A DNA stretch of 6,677 bases from Candidatus Woesearchaeota archaeon (GCA_016177345.1 JACOVM010000104.1:1-6677), one strand, 5' to 3'. Numbered from the stretch's first letter, positions 1-5,379 are shown. Program-made: numbers and translations. The notes: generated by a model from the letters alone, not told the origin.

Positions 1-30
1 GTTTAATTATATGCCCAGTTTATTATTGGA

Positions 31-729
31 TTATTGAATGACTCTGGTCTGGCATTCTCCTTTCGTTAGGGAATTGAGACGCTCATAAAAGTCAGCTTCT
101 AACCCTGCAGGAAGCTCAATTTCACACTCAAGAGAGCCATCGTTCTTCCACTGCTCTTGGTGGGGCTTTCCAAAGGGAAGGATAACGCTGTACGCTTTTG
201 GGGCGTAGGATGCAGGAACCTTTACCCAGATCTTTTTTTTCTCCATACTAATAGGAAGGACGATTCTGAGCTTCTTCACGATCGCATCGAGTTGGTCCTC
301 TGCTGTCTTGTACTCATCAATCTTTACTTTTGCCTCTTCTATCGCATTTTTAATGCGTTGGGGAGGATGGGGAAGCTTTGTCTTTGGGTCCATCGCATGG
401 CGCACGATGAGGCTGACAATCTTGTTGTATTTTTCTGCGCGAAGCTTTTCACGATGCTCTGCTGTAAGCTGAATTTCCCCTTCCTTGATGATTTGGGTAG
501 CGACTTGAAGAGCGTCATTGGTCCCAAATATATTTTGAAGGTGATGCTCTGGTGCAAGAAGCCCTTTTTTGACGTCTGAAAATATCTTTTCGCTTTTGAT
601 AATATCGCGAACGTCAACCTTGCTTCCCTGTTTAAGGGAAATAGCGAGATCTGCATCGACAGCAACCTCAAATATTTCACCACCTTTTCGGAGCCGGGCT
701 AGGTTAAAGCTGACGCGCTCTTTATCCAT
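31..729 (-). CDS. SBDS family ribosome maturation protein (archaeal Sdo1)
   Basis: This is a cytoplasmic factor of the SBDS/Sdo1 family, which in eukaryotes releases the anti-association factor eIF6/Tif6 from the large subunit with an EFL1 GTPase; the archaeal role is inferred to be similar. The N-terminal FYSH-type domain is visible as ARLRKGGEIFEVAVD (residues 11-25). It is followed by KEGEIQLTAEHREKL (82-96), the DPKTKLPHPPQRI segment (114-126) at the start of the helical middle domain, and a C-terminal ferredoxin-like part. The length of 232 aa is normal for archaeal members. The reading frame opens at an ATG at 753, but I prefer the ATG at 729: AAAGGAG lies 8 nt before it, and the protein then starts MDKERV like other family members. 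An ATG at 735 is too close to that SD. It is the third gene of the rnp2-psmA-SBDS block. In many archaea rrp4 follows, but only 30 bases remain here. Family call near certain; start fairly sure. Confidence 0.95.
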   Translation of the reverse strand: MDKERVSFNLARLRKGGEIFEVAVDADLAISLKQGSKVDVRDIIKSEKIFSDVKKGLLAPEHHLQNIFGTNDALQVATQIIKEGEIQLTAEHREKLRAEKYNKIVSLIVRHAMDPKTKLPHPPQRIKNAIEEAKVKIDEYKTAEDQLDAIVKKLRIVLPISMEKKKIWVKVPASYAPKAYSVILPFGKPHQEQWKNDGSLECEIELPAGLEADFYERLNSLTKGECQTRVIQ

Positions 730-737
730 TGTCATAA

Positions 738-744
738 CTCCTTT
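738..744 (-). promoter_or_regulatory. Shine-Dalgarno site that decides the SBDS start
   Basis: Minus strand reads AAGGAG in this stretch, with GGAG at 738-741 and 8 nt to the ATG at 729. The site lies inside the longer reading frame that begins at 753, so it argues that the first eight codons of that frame are not translated as part of the protein. Confidence 0.7.
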
Positions 745-786
745 GATACTCATTGTGGGCTTCTCCGAATAGGTTTCTTCTTTGTT

Positions 787-822
787 CTATGTTGTCCCAT
801 TTTACTATATTGTCCTATTTTC
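787..822. repeat. 18-bp imperfect tandem duplication in the psmA-SBDS spacer
   Basis: Two adjacent 18-bp units (787-804 and 805-822), starting ctatgttgtccc and ctatattgtcct on the plus strand, agree at 15 of 18 positions. They lie in the non-coding gap between the proteasome and SBDS genes. No function is evident. On the minus strand the second unit gives CAATATAG, which is a weak TATA-like match, so an internal SBDS promoter cannot be excluded. Confidence 0.6.
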
Positions 823-845
823 TTTTTATTCTTTCCTTCTCGTTC

Positions 846-875
846 TATCTTATTTCTTTTTATCTTATTTCTTTT
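846..875. repeat. 15-bp perfect tandem duplication across the psmA stop codon
   Basis: The 15-bp unit tatcttatttctttt occurs twice with no gap (846-860 and 861-875). The psmA stop codon at 865-867 lies in the second unit. Because 15 is a multiple of three, the copy repeats the codons for KKK-stop in frame downstream of the real stop. This looks like a replication-slippage product. It belongs to a pyrimidine-rich plus-strand tract that fills most of the spacer from about 770 to 880. Confidence 0.7.
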
Positions 876-1596
876 TTACTTCCCGCAGCAATTTCTCACA
901 TTTATCGCGAGAAAGATGGGTCAATATCTTTGTATCAGCTCTAATGTACGCGCAGTCAAGCCGATCAACATTAAAGTTTTCGTCGAGAACTTTGTTAAGT
1001 GCTTTGACAGCCAGCTTTAACCCATCATCAACGTTGATATCACGCTTGTATTCTTTTTGAAGAAGCTCCTCAATCTCTGTTTCTCCTTCTCCAATAACCG
1101 CGGCGTAATACCTGAAGTAGATGCCCGTAGGATCTGTTTCATACAGTGCTGGCCCTGCTTCATCAATGCCAGCAACGAGGATAGAAACGCCAAATGGGCG
1201 AAGGCCACCAGATTGCGTGCAGATCTGCTTCAGATCGCAGATGTCTTTCACAATAGACAATATGTCAATTGGGCCATCAAAGGTTACTTGATGCTGTTGC
1301 GACCTTAGTTGCGCACGCTCGATTAAGACACGAGCATCGGAGAGTATGCCTGCTGCTGTCGCACCGATGTGGTCATCAATCTTAAATATTTTTTCAACAG
1401 ATTCCACTACCACAAGCGGGTCTACTAAGCGCTTATCAGTCACGAACACGACGCCATCTTTGCATACAAGGCCAATTGCTGTTGATCCCTGCCGGACAGT
1501 TTTTTTTGCATATTCAACTTGAAGAAGCCTGCCGTCGGGGCTAAACATGGTGATCGCACGATCATATCCCATCACTTGATGACTCATTGGCTGCAT
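865..1596 (-). CDS. psmA: 20S proteasome alpha subunit
   Basis: This is the alpha subunit of the archaeal 20S proteasome; seven copies form each outer ring that gates access to the beta-subunit proteolytic chamber and docks ATPases such as PAN or Cdc48. The alpha-type N-terminal signature is clear: YDRAITMFSPDGRL at residues 11-24 followed by QVEYA (26-30), with GSTAIG at 37-42. Lysine 69 (VEKI) aligns with the conserved pocket lysine that receives the HbYX tail of the ATPase. GILSDARVLIERA and GGLRPFGVSILVAGID follow as in other archaea. The length of 243 aa is typical. The ATG at 1596 is supported by AGGTGAT 5 nt upstream; in-frame ATGs at 1587 and 1572 lack such a site, and 1572 would shorten the N-terminal gate region. 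The gene starts 6 nt after rnp2 ends, implying coupled translation. No beta subunit is in the window. The C-terminus is a basic VKKK tail. Confidence 0.97.
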   Translation of the reverse strand: MQPMSHQVMGYDRAITMFSPDGRLLQVEYAKKTVRQGSTAIGLVCKDGVVFVTDKRLVDPLVVVESVEKIFKIDDHIGATAAGILSDARVLIERAQLRSQQHQVTFDGPIDILSIVKDICDLKQICTQSGGLRPFGVSILVAGIDEAGPALYETDPTGIYFRYYAAVIGEGETEIEELLQKEYKRDINVDDGLKLAVKALNKVLDENFNVDRLDCAYIRADTKILTHLSRDKCEKLLREVKKK

Positions 1597-1601
1597 ATAG
1601 T

Positions 1602-1608
1602 ATCACCT
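1602..1608 (-). promoter_or_regulatory. Strong Shine-Dalgarno site of psmA overlapping the rnp2 stop
   Basis: The minus strand reads AGGTGAT, a seven-base match to the archaeal GGAGGTGAT consensus, 5 nt before the psmA ATG. The TGA within it is the stop codon of rnp2, so ribosomes ending rnp2 sit directly on the psmA initiation site. Confidence 0.8.
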
Positions 1609-2001
1609 TTTTTTATTGCCCATCATCGTGCTTGCCTGCTCCGTTGATGGCATATACTTTATCGCTTTGTTAAGAATGCCAGAAATGCCGATGGTTCTCA
1701 CGATGACTGGCTCCTGGTCGATTGATTGAATAAGGGTAAGTGCTGCCTTAACCTGAGGAACAGCATGATGGCTCGCCTTCAGAATGCCAACTTGGCGTTG
1801 AGTATCATATTTGTCAGGTAGCACCCAGAAGCCTGCAGCAGCTGTTCCTGTTTCACCATATAGTTGAAGCATAGAATGCCAAATCTGGCGCTGAATAGAG
1901 GCAAAGCTCTGAAGGTGCTGCTTAGAAAGGATTTCAAAGACTAAATAACGCTTTTTTTCCCTTAAACTTGGCAATAATGGCTTGATTCGTCTTTTTCGCA
2001 T
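1603..2001 (-). CDS. rnp2: Ribonuclease P protein component 2 (Pop5 family)
   Basis: This is a protein subunit of archaeal RNase P, which removes the 5' leader of pre-tRNAs; Pop5 works as a heterodimer with Rpp30 (Rnp3) and supports the catalytic domain of the RNase P RNA. Visible family features are the N-terminal KPLLPSLREKKRYLVFEIL (residues 7-25) and the C-terminal VRTIGISGILNKA (101-113), which matches the conserved RTxGxSG segment. The length of 132 aa is normal. The chosen ATG gives the expected basic start MRKRR directly before the conserved LREKKRY; no convincing SD stands before it, but a TATA box lies about 87 nt upstream. It heads the minus-strand block rnp2-psmA-SBDS. In many archaea rnp3 lies just upstream; here that position is taken by a divergent vapBC module. 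Family call confident from the conserved ends, although the middle is less similar. Confidence 0.9.
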   Translation of the reverse strand: MRKRRIKPLLPSLREKKRYLVFEILSKQHLQSFASIQRQIWHSMLQLYGETGTAAAGFWVLPDKYDTQRQVGILKASHHAVPQVKAALTLIQSIDQEPVIVRTIGISGILNKAIKYMPSTEQASTMMGNKKR

Positions 2002-2002
2002 A

Positions 2003-2035
2003 TCAATACGCTCGTATAGCTAGAGAAAACGCCAT
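2003..2035 (-). other. Possible 10-codon leader ORF before rnp2
   Basis: On the minus strand an ATG at 2035 opens a short frame, MAFSLAIRAY, that stops with TGA only 1 nt before the rnp2 ATG. GAGG (2040-2043) lies 4 nt upstream of this ATG, a rather short spacing. If the TATA box at 2085-2092 is used, the frame would lie inside an approximately 60-nt leader. It could deliver ribosomes to rnp2, which lacks its own SD. Short frames like this also arise by chance, so this is only a candidate. Confidence 0.3.
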
Positions 2036-2039
2036 AACG

Positions 2040-2074
2040 CCTCTTCTCTCGTGTCTCTCTCTAACGAGAAGAGG
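2040..2074. repeat. Inverted repeat (9-bp perfect stem) in the rnp2-vapB divergent region
   Basis: The arms cctcttctc (2040-2048) and gagaagagg (2066-2074) are perfectly complementary and are separated by 17 nt. The structure lies between the predicted rnp2 TATA box and the rnp2 start. It could be a DNA operator or, if transcription starts further upstream than expected, an RNA hairpin that covers the GAGG motif of the short leader frame. With the TSS expected near 2062, only one arm would be in the RNA, so an operator role fits better. Confidence 0.45.
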
Positions 2075-2084
2075 AAAGTGGTGA

Positions 2085-2092
2085 TATTTAAA
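2085..2092 (-). promoter_or_regulatory. TATA box candidate for the rnp2-psmA-SBDS block
   Basis: TTTAAATA on the minus strand is an archaeal-type TATA box. By the usual 25-27 nt rule transcription would start near 2062 and leave an approximately 60-nt leader before rnp2. The sequence preceding it (ACAACC) is only a moderate BRE. Confidence 0.5.
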
Positions 2093-2112
2093 GGTTGTGT
2101 TGGGGGAAAACC

Positions 2113-2128
2113 AAAAAATTAAATATAT
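2113..2128 (+). promoter_or_regulatory. BRE and TATA box of vapBC
   Basis: Six A residues (2113-2118, BRE-like) are followed by TTAAATATAT (2119-2128). The centre of the TATA element is about 26 nt before the vapB ATG at 2149, so the transcript is predicted to be leaderless or nearly so, which agrees with the absence of any SD before vapB. Confidence 0.65.
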
Positions 2129-2141
2129 GTACATGTATTTA
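2120..2141. promoter_or_regulatory. 22-bp near-perfect palindrome, candidate VapB/VapBC operator
   Basis: The half-sites taaatatatgt (2120-2130) and acatgtattta (2131-2141) are complementary at 10 of 11 positions, with no spacer. The palindrome overlaps the vapBC TATA box and reaches to 8 nt before the ATG. Toxin-antitoxin operons are commonly autorepressed by the antitoxin, or by the complex, at palindromes in exactly this place. The assignment is inferred from position and symmetry; AT-rich DNA makes partial palindromes more likely, but the central GTAC and the length are notable. Confidence 0.55.
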
Positions 2142-2148
2142 TCCATTT

Positions 2149-2382
2149 ATGTCCACAAAAAGCATCACCATCACCACCGAAGCATATGAACGACTTGCAG
2201 CATTGAAAGAAGAAAAAGAAAGCTTTAGTGATGTTGTCAGCAAATTGACCAAAAAATTTTCGCTTCTTGACTTGTATGGCACTCTCACTTCAAAACAAGC
2301 TGAAGAATTAAAAAGGAACATAAAGGACGTTCGAAACGAGCTTGACCAGGAATTGGATAAGCGAGAAATAGCCTTCCAATGA
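2149..2382 (+). CDS. vapB: VapB-type antitoxin (DUF217-like)
   Basis: This is the antitoxin of a type II toxin-antitoxin pair; it should bind and silence the VapC ribonuclease encoded next and repress its own promoter. The 77-aa protein begins STKSITITTEAYERLAALK (residues 2-20), then ESFSDVVSKL (24-33). This is the pattern of the archaeal DUF217 antitoxins: a short beta strand and helix for DNA binding, with a charged C-terminal helix (51-73) to wrap the toxin. The frame is open back to 2095, but the ATG at 2149 gives the conserved family N-terminus and sits 26 nt after a TATA box, so the upstream 18 codons are rejected. The stop overlaps the vapC start by 4 bases (ATGA), typical of co-translated pairs. 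It is transcribed away from the RNase P/proteasome genes. Confidence 0.88.
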   Translation: MSTKSITITTEAYERLAALKEEKESFSDVVSKLTKKFSLLDLYGTLTSKQAEELKRNIKDVRNELDQELDKREIAFQ

Positions 2383-2771
2383 TTCTTGACGCTGCATTTC
2401 TTATTGACCTCATGAACGGTGACACCCTTGCTCTTAGCAAGCTACAAAGGCTCCTGAAAACCCATGAGCCACAGTTCGTTGCCGCGCCGACTATTTTTGA
2501 ATTATATAGTGGGCTAGCACGATGTACTGATCAAGATAAGGAACAAGCAAAAATCAAAAATATTCTCGCAGACCAACTTATTCTTCCACTTGGCACTCTT
2601 GAAGCGGAGAAGGCAGGAAAGATCCATGGAAGCCTTAAAAAAGAAGGGAGGCCGATACAAGCAATAGACAGCATGATTGCAGGAATAGCAAGCCACAAAA
2701 AAGAAAAGGTCGTAACAAGAAATGTAAAAGATTTTTCAAAAGTAAAAGGGATTGATGTGGAGATGTATTAA
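2379..2771 (+). CDS. vapC: VapC-type PIN-domain ribonuclease toxin
   Basis: This 130-aa PIN-domain protein is expected to be a magnesium-dependent endoribonuclease that cuts tRNA or rRNA when freed from VapB. The PIN acidic residues can be placed: D4 in MILDAAFLID, E41 in TIFELYSG, D97 in AIDSMIAG, and D118 in VTRNVKDFSKV, which also carries the conserved T113, R114 and N115. All four metal-ligand positions are intact, so the toxin looks active rather than decayed. The length is standard for VapC. The ATG overlaps the vapB stop, and there is no own SD, so translation probably depends on termination of vapB. The RNA target cannot be read from the sequence. Confidence 0.92.
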   Translation: MILDAAFLIDLMNGDTLALSKLQRLLKTHEPQFVAAPTIFELYSGLARCTDQDKEQAKIKNILADQLILPLGTLEAEKAGKIHGSLKKEGRPIQAIDSMIAGIASHKKEKVVTRNVKDFSKVKGIDVEMY

Positions 2772-2797
2772 CTCTGCATCGAATATAACCGCCTTAA

Positions 2798-2806
2798 TTC
2801 TTTTTT
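2798..2806 (+). terminator. T-tract terminator candidate after vapC
   Basis: TTCTTTTTT begins 26 nt after the vapC stop. Archaeal RNA polymerase can stop at such T-tracts without a hairpin. The next gene is convergent, which makes a stop here plausible. No stem is seen in front of it. Confidence 0.4.
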
Positions 2807-2846
2807 ACGATATAAAATTGCGATATATAAATATTCCTTTATCCGT

Positions 2847-3551
2847 TCACACAGGCCCTGTTTCATTTCTTGCGCGCAAATCTAAACCAAGAACCTTCTC
2901 AACATAAGACACTGGATCGTTTAAGCGCCCTTCACTTTCAATGAACTTTCCGACACCAGATGACTCTCTGATATGAGGTAAATAAAAACCGATCAGAAAG
3001 GTAGCATATGCATGGCTATCGGCGTAAATTTCGAAAAAGCGTTGCACATCAATGTCTAATCCCAGTCCTTGAAGCACTTGTTGTGGATCTGAGGGATACC
3101 CGTTACGTTCTTCTTCCTCTGCATTTCTATGCTTACCTAACGCTCCGGTTTGACGTAATTGGCCTAAAACTATTCTTTTTGTTTCTCTGGAAACATCAGT
3201 AAGAATGCCCCTGGTGAACTTCTCCGTGACGTCGGGGATTACTAAAACTGGCGCTGGAGCTGTTCTATTTCTATCCCTCATAGATTTGTAAAAGCCAAAA
3301 TGGTACCATGATTGTTCGAAAAGCTCGCTTCCGGGAACATCAAATCCAATAATTTCATGAAGAGGAACTCCTTCAGCGCCAGAAATCCCGCCATAGCTGT
3401 AATAATGAGGATGCCTTCGCAAAGCCCATAAACCAGTCAGTGAATCCACTACCAGGTCACGTGCTGCACTATCAAATCCTCTCCAGAAATTATTCTTAAA
3501 GGTATGGGCAGCTTGGTATTCGAGCTCTGTTAGATCAATCCCGTCTCTCAT
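2847..3551 (-). CDS. Hypothetical protein, 234 aa, family not recognised
   Basis: I do not recognise this protein. It has no signal peptide or membrane segment and is probably cytoplasmic. It is rich in aromatic and charged residues: an N-terminal helical part with FWRGFDSAARDLVVD (residues 22-36), then RRHPHYYSYGGISGAEGVPLHEI with a histidine/tyrosine cluster (45-67), SWYHFGFYKSMRDRNR (81-96), PAPVLVIPDVTEKF (99-112) that looks like a buried strand, and a helical C-terminal half. No known catalytic motif is certain; H47, H49 and H65 could be ligands but that is a guess. The frame extends to a TTG at 3566; the ATG at 3551 is preferred though no good SD precedes either. It begins 33 nt after the serine-rich gene in the same direction, so cotranscription is likely. 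It ends facing vapC. As a gene it is well supported by length and coding character. Confidence 0.75.
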   Translation of the reverse strand: MRDGIDLTELEYQAAHTFKNNFWRGFDSAARDLVVDSLTGLWALRRHPHYYSYGGISGAEGVPLHEIIGFDVPGSELFEQSWYHFGFYKSMRDRNRTAPAPVLVIPDVTEKFTRGILTDVSRETKRIVLGQLRQTGALGKHRNAEEEERNGYPSDPQQVLQGLGLDIDVQRFFEIYADSHAYATFLIGFYLPHIRESSGVGKFIESEGRLNDPVSYVEKVLGLDLRARNETGPV

Positions 3552-3584
3552 GGTTACAACCAACAAATTTTATTCTCTTGCAAA

Positions 3585-4115
3585 CTAACCCAAATACATA
3601 TTATCCCTATCACAACAAGGATCAGCATCATAACGAACGCCGACATTGCTCATCGAGTCATGATACCTGTCACCAACAGAAGAATTGGTGCTGCTGGAAT
3701 AATTACTCATGAGGTCATCAATGTCTCCTGCGATAGAATACATAGTAGAGGGATCTGAGGAACCTGTTGTGGCATATGCATCACTGACAACGCCTTCACC
3801 CCTCTTCATTTTCTCAAGAGCAATAGTAGCATAGCTTGATGATTGGCCTCCTTGATGAGCACGGCCAGACTCTCCTTTGTCGTATTGTTTGACGCCAAGG
3901 CCAAGCTGATCTAGGGAAGCTTCTTCTGTTGGCTTTTCTGCCGTACTTGACGAGCGCCCAACAAGAGAGCTGAGAGATTGGGCTGAAACAGAGGGCGATT
4001 GAACCCCTTGTTCTGGAGCCTTCGTACTAGAAGAAGAGGGTTGAACCGAGAGGGATTTGTCCTTAATGCCTAAAACAGCATTAAGATGCTTATCAAGGGT
4101 TGTTTGTTCTGCCAT
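3585..4115 (-). CDS. Serine-rich low-complexity protein, 176 aa, unknown
   Basis: This protein is not recognised. Serine makes up 33 of 176 residues, clustered in SLSVQPSSSSTK (residues 21-32), PSVSAQSLSSLVGRSSST (41-58) and NYSSSTNSS (138-146). The rest is hydrophilic and probably disordered apart from short helices such as TTLDKHLNAVLGI (5-17) and YATIALEKMKRG (95-106). There is no signal peptide or membrane helix. The C-terminus ends in DPCCDRDNMYLG with a cysteine pair (167-168). Such a composition suggests a flexible linker, a substrate of phosphorylation or a binding partner, but none of these can be shown here. The ATG at 4115 is 27 nt from the centre of a TATA box and lacks an SD, which fits a leaderless start. 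The 234-aa gene follows 33 nt later in the same direction. Confidence 0.7.
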   Translation of the reverse strand: MAEQTTLDKHLNAVLGIKDKSLSVQPSSSSTKAPEQGVQSPSVSAQSLSSLVGRSSSTAEKPTEEASLDQLGLGVKQYDKGESGRAHQGGQSSSYATIALEKMKRGEGVVSDAYATTGSSDPSTMYSIAGDIDDLMSNYSSSTNSSVGDRYHDSMSNVGVRYDADPCCDRDNMYLG

Positions 4116-4138
4116 CGTTCAGCGCTATAATATTAAGG

Positions 4139-4146
4139 TATATAAA
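4139..4146 (-). promoter_or_regulatory. TATA box, start-proximal, of the serine-rich gene
   Basis: TTTATATA on the minus strand is centred about 27 nt before the ATG at 4115. This predicts a leaderless transcript, consistent with no SD before that ATG. Confidence 0.55.
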
Positions 4147-4162
4147 TCTGATGAAGCACCAC

Positions 4163-4170
4163 TATATAAA
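4163..4170 (-). promoter_or_regulatory. Second identical TATA-like box 24 bp upstream
   Basis: A second TTTATATA, preceded by the A-rich BRE-like AACAAAAGG, lies exactly 24 bp upstream of the first. It would place a start near 4140 and give a leader of about 25 nt without an SD. It may be an alternative promoter. The whole gap 4116-4235 is AT-rich and shows no gene. Confidence 0.45.
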
Positions 4171-4235
4171 CCTTTTGTTTTTTACTACTAAATAGAAGTT
4201 ATTTTATAAAGAATATGGGCTTGGAACAGCTTACC

Positions 4236-4748
4236 TTACTCAATCGGCTTCCCACGATAGAGATTAGTCCTATTCTCGTACAAGGTACCATAACGCTCAA
4301 CAATTTCTCTAAGCGTATCTCTATCAATAGCCCCATTTCCAAACACCATAGCAGCAGGCCCTTTCTCCTCGCCCTTACTATCAAAGCTTTGTCCAGCAAG
4401 CCACACCATATGAAACCCAGGAGGAAGCTCTTGAGCATCATACGCATTAGTAGCACCACATCTCATGATATATGCGCGTACCGCAACTTTCTGTATTGTT
4501 GGCCTTATATCCTCAGCCCAATATGACACCCCAACAGTAGAAGAATCAGCAACCCCAACACAAACATTATACTTTTTCTTGATGGTATCAGCAAGCTCGT
4601 CAGCAGGAAGATAAATAACATCACTTCCAGGCCCCCGAATCGGCTTTGCATATCGCGAAGAGCAAGCGCCACTAGCGCCTTGAACAAGAAGCCCTAATCC
4701 ACCAAGCCCTAAGAGCCGGAGTGTTTCTCGTCGTGTTTTGCCAGTCAT
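4236..4748 (-). CDS. Tat-signal exported lipoprotein candidate, paralogue A
   Basis: This is an unrecognised secreted protein of 170 aa. The N-terminus holds a twin-arginine signal: TRRETLRLLG (residues 5-14), then a hydrophobic glycine/leucine stretch and ASGAC (25-29). C29 is a possible lipid-anchor cysteine, although serine at -3 makes this lipobox weaker than in the neighbour. The mature part shares a domain with the gene upstream: YL at 46-47, KKYNVCVGV (58-66), RC (96-97), WLAGQSFDSKGEEKGPA (116-132) and YEN (157-159). C63 and C97 are conserved and could form a disulfide outside the cell. The frame extends to an ATG at 4766, but the ATG at 4748 aligns with the paralogue's MT start and has GAGG 9 nt before it. 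It lies just after paralogue B, so the two form one transcription unit. No enzyme motif is known to me. Confidence 0.8.
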   Translation of the reverse strand: MTGKTRRETLRLLGLGGLGLLVQGASGACSSRYAKPIRGPGSDVIYLPADELADTIKKKYNVCVGVADSSTVGVSYWAEDIRPTIQKVAVRAYIMRCGATNAYDAQELPPGFHMVWLAGQSFDSKGEEKGPAAMVFGNGAIDRDTLREIVERYGTLYENRTNLYRGKPIE

Positions 4749-4770
4749 ACCATCTATCCTCAGCATCGCC

Positions 4771-5349
4771 TTATCGAACCTGGTCTTCTAGAGGCGCATT
4801 CTCAAAATAGACACCAAAAGATCTCGAGATTTCATTCATTTGTTCTGATGTTAGAGAACCAGTAGCAAAAGCAAACTTTGCCGGGCCATGCTTCTCCCCA
4901 AAGCCATCATACGAGCCACCTTGGAGCCAAAATGTAGAAACACCCTCACTTAAGTTACCAGCTTCTGATAGGCCAAGTGGCTGAAGAGCGCATCGTCCAT
5001 GATAATCTAAAACAGCAGCTTCTCGAACAAGCCCGTCAAGCCGTGCTGGTGATTCACCATAAGAAGATTCTGATACGCCCCCAACACCAACACAAACCTT
5101 ATACTTATTTTGGATAACGGCAGCAAGGTCATCAGGCTGAAGATAATCAACAGGTCGACCATACATGAGGCGAAGCCCACCCTGAGCGGCATAAGGAGAA
5201 TCCTCTTGCTTGGCAGGTGAAGGATCGAGAGTGGCCTGATCCTGAGAGTTTACAACAGAACGTGCTAGACAGGAACTAAGAGCACTACCACCCGCAACAA
5301 GCCCTAGAACTCCTCGAAGAAACCCTCGGCGTGAAGTTGCTGATGTCAT
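4771..5349 (-). CDS. Tat-signal exported lipoprotein candidate, paralogue B
   Basis: This is a 192-aa protein with a textbook twin-arginine signal, SRRGFLRGVLGL (residues 6-17), ending in a canonical lipobox LSSC (24-27). It is therefore probably exported folded and lipid-anchored at C27, facing outward. A hydrophilic linker (about 28-60) leads to a domain shared with the next gene: YL (69-70), NKYKVCVGV (81-89), RC (119-120), WLQGGSYDGFGEKHGPA (141-157), FG (178-179) and FEN (182-184). C86 and C120 sit at the same 34-residue spacing as in the paralogue. From W141 to N184 the two proteins align without gaps, with 17 of 44 residues identical. The ATG at 5349 has no SD, but a TATA box is centred about 26 nt before it, so a leaderless start is likely. 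The function is unknown; the fold may need cofactor or disulfide assembly before export, as Tat substrates often do. Confidence 0.83.
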   Translation of the reverse strand: MTSATSRRGFLRGVLGLVAGGSALSSCLARSVVNSQDQATLDPSPAKQEDSPYAAQGGLRLMYGRPVDYLQPDDLAAVIQNKYKVCVGVGGVSESSYGESPARLDGLVREAAVLDYHGRCALQPLGLSEAGNLSEGVSTFWLQGGSYDGFGEKHGPAKFAFATGSLTSEQMNEISRSFGVYFENAPLEDQVR

Positions 5350-5371
5350 TTCTGCGAGGAAAACACAGGAT

Positions 5372-5379
5372 TATTTAAA
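5372..5379 (-). promoter_or_regulatory. TATA box of the Tat-lipoprotein pair
   Basis: TTTAAATA on the minus strand is centred about 26 nt before the ATG of paralogue B at 5349. It is the likely promoter for both paralogues, since only a few bases separate them. Confidence 0.65.

Noticed and set aside
157..579. Plus-strand 140-aa open frame opposite the SBDS gene
   Set aside because: It lies wholly within the conserved SBDS gene on the other strand, is rich in Cys, Phe and Leu as expected of an antisense shadow, and has no promoter or SD.
753..1060. Plus-strand Phe/Leu/Ser-rich open frames over the psmA-SBDS spacer and the psmA 3' end
   Set aside because: They are translations of the T-rich spacer and the antisense of psmA; the hydrophobic look comes from base composition, not a membrane protein.
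2095..2148. Longer start for vapB (18 extra codons)
   Set aside because: It would translate the TATA box and palindrome, and the extra residues do not resemble the family; the ATG at 2149 gives the conserved N-terminus.
2808..2832. TATA-like plus-strand element (TATATAAATA) and repeated cgatata between vapC and the convergent gene
   Set aside because: No plus-strand gene follows, and the stretch is generally AT-rich between convergent genes; an antisense RNA cannot be supported from sequence alone.
3552..3566. TTG start at 3566 for the 234-aa protein
   Set aside because: The ATG at 3551 is a more common start; a weak AAGAG lies before the TTG, so the choice is not fully settled, but five extra residues carry no visible signal.
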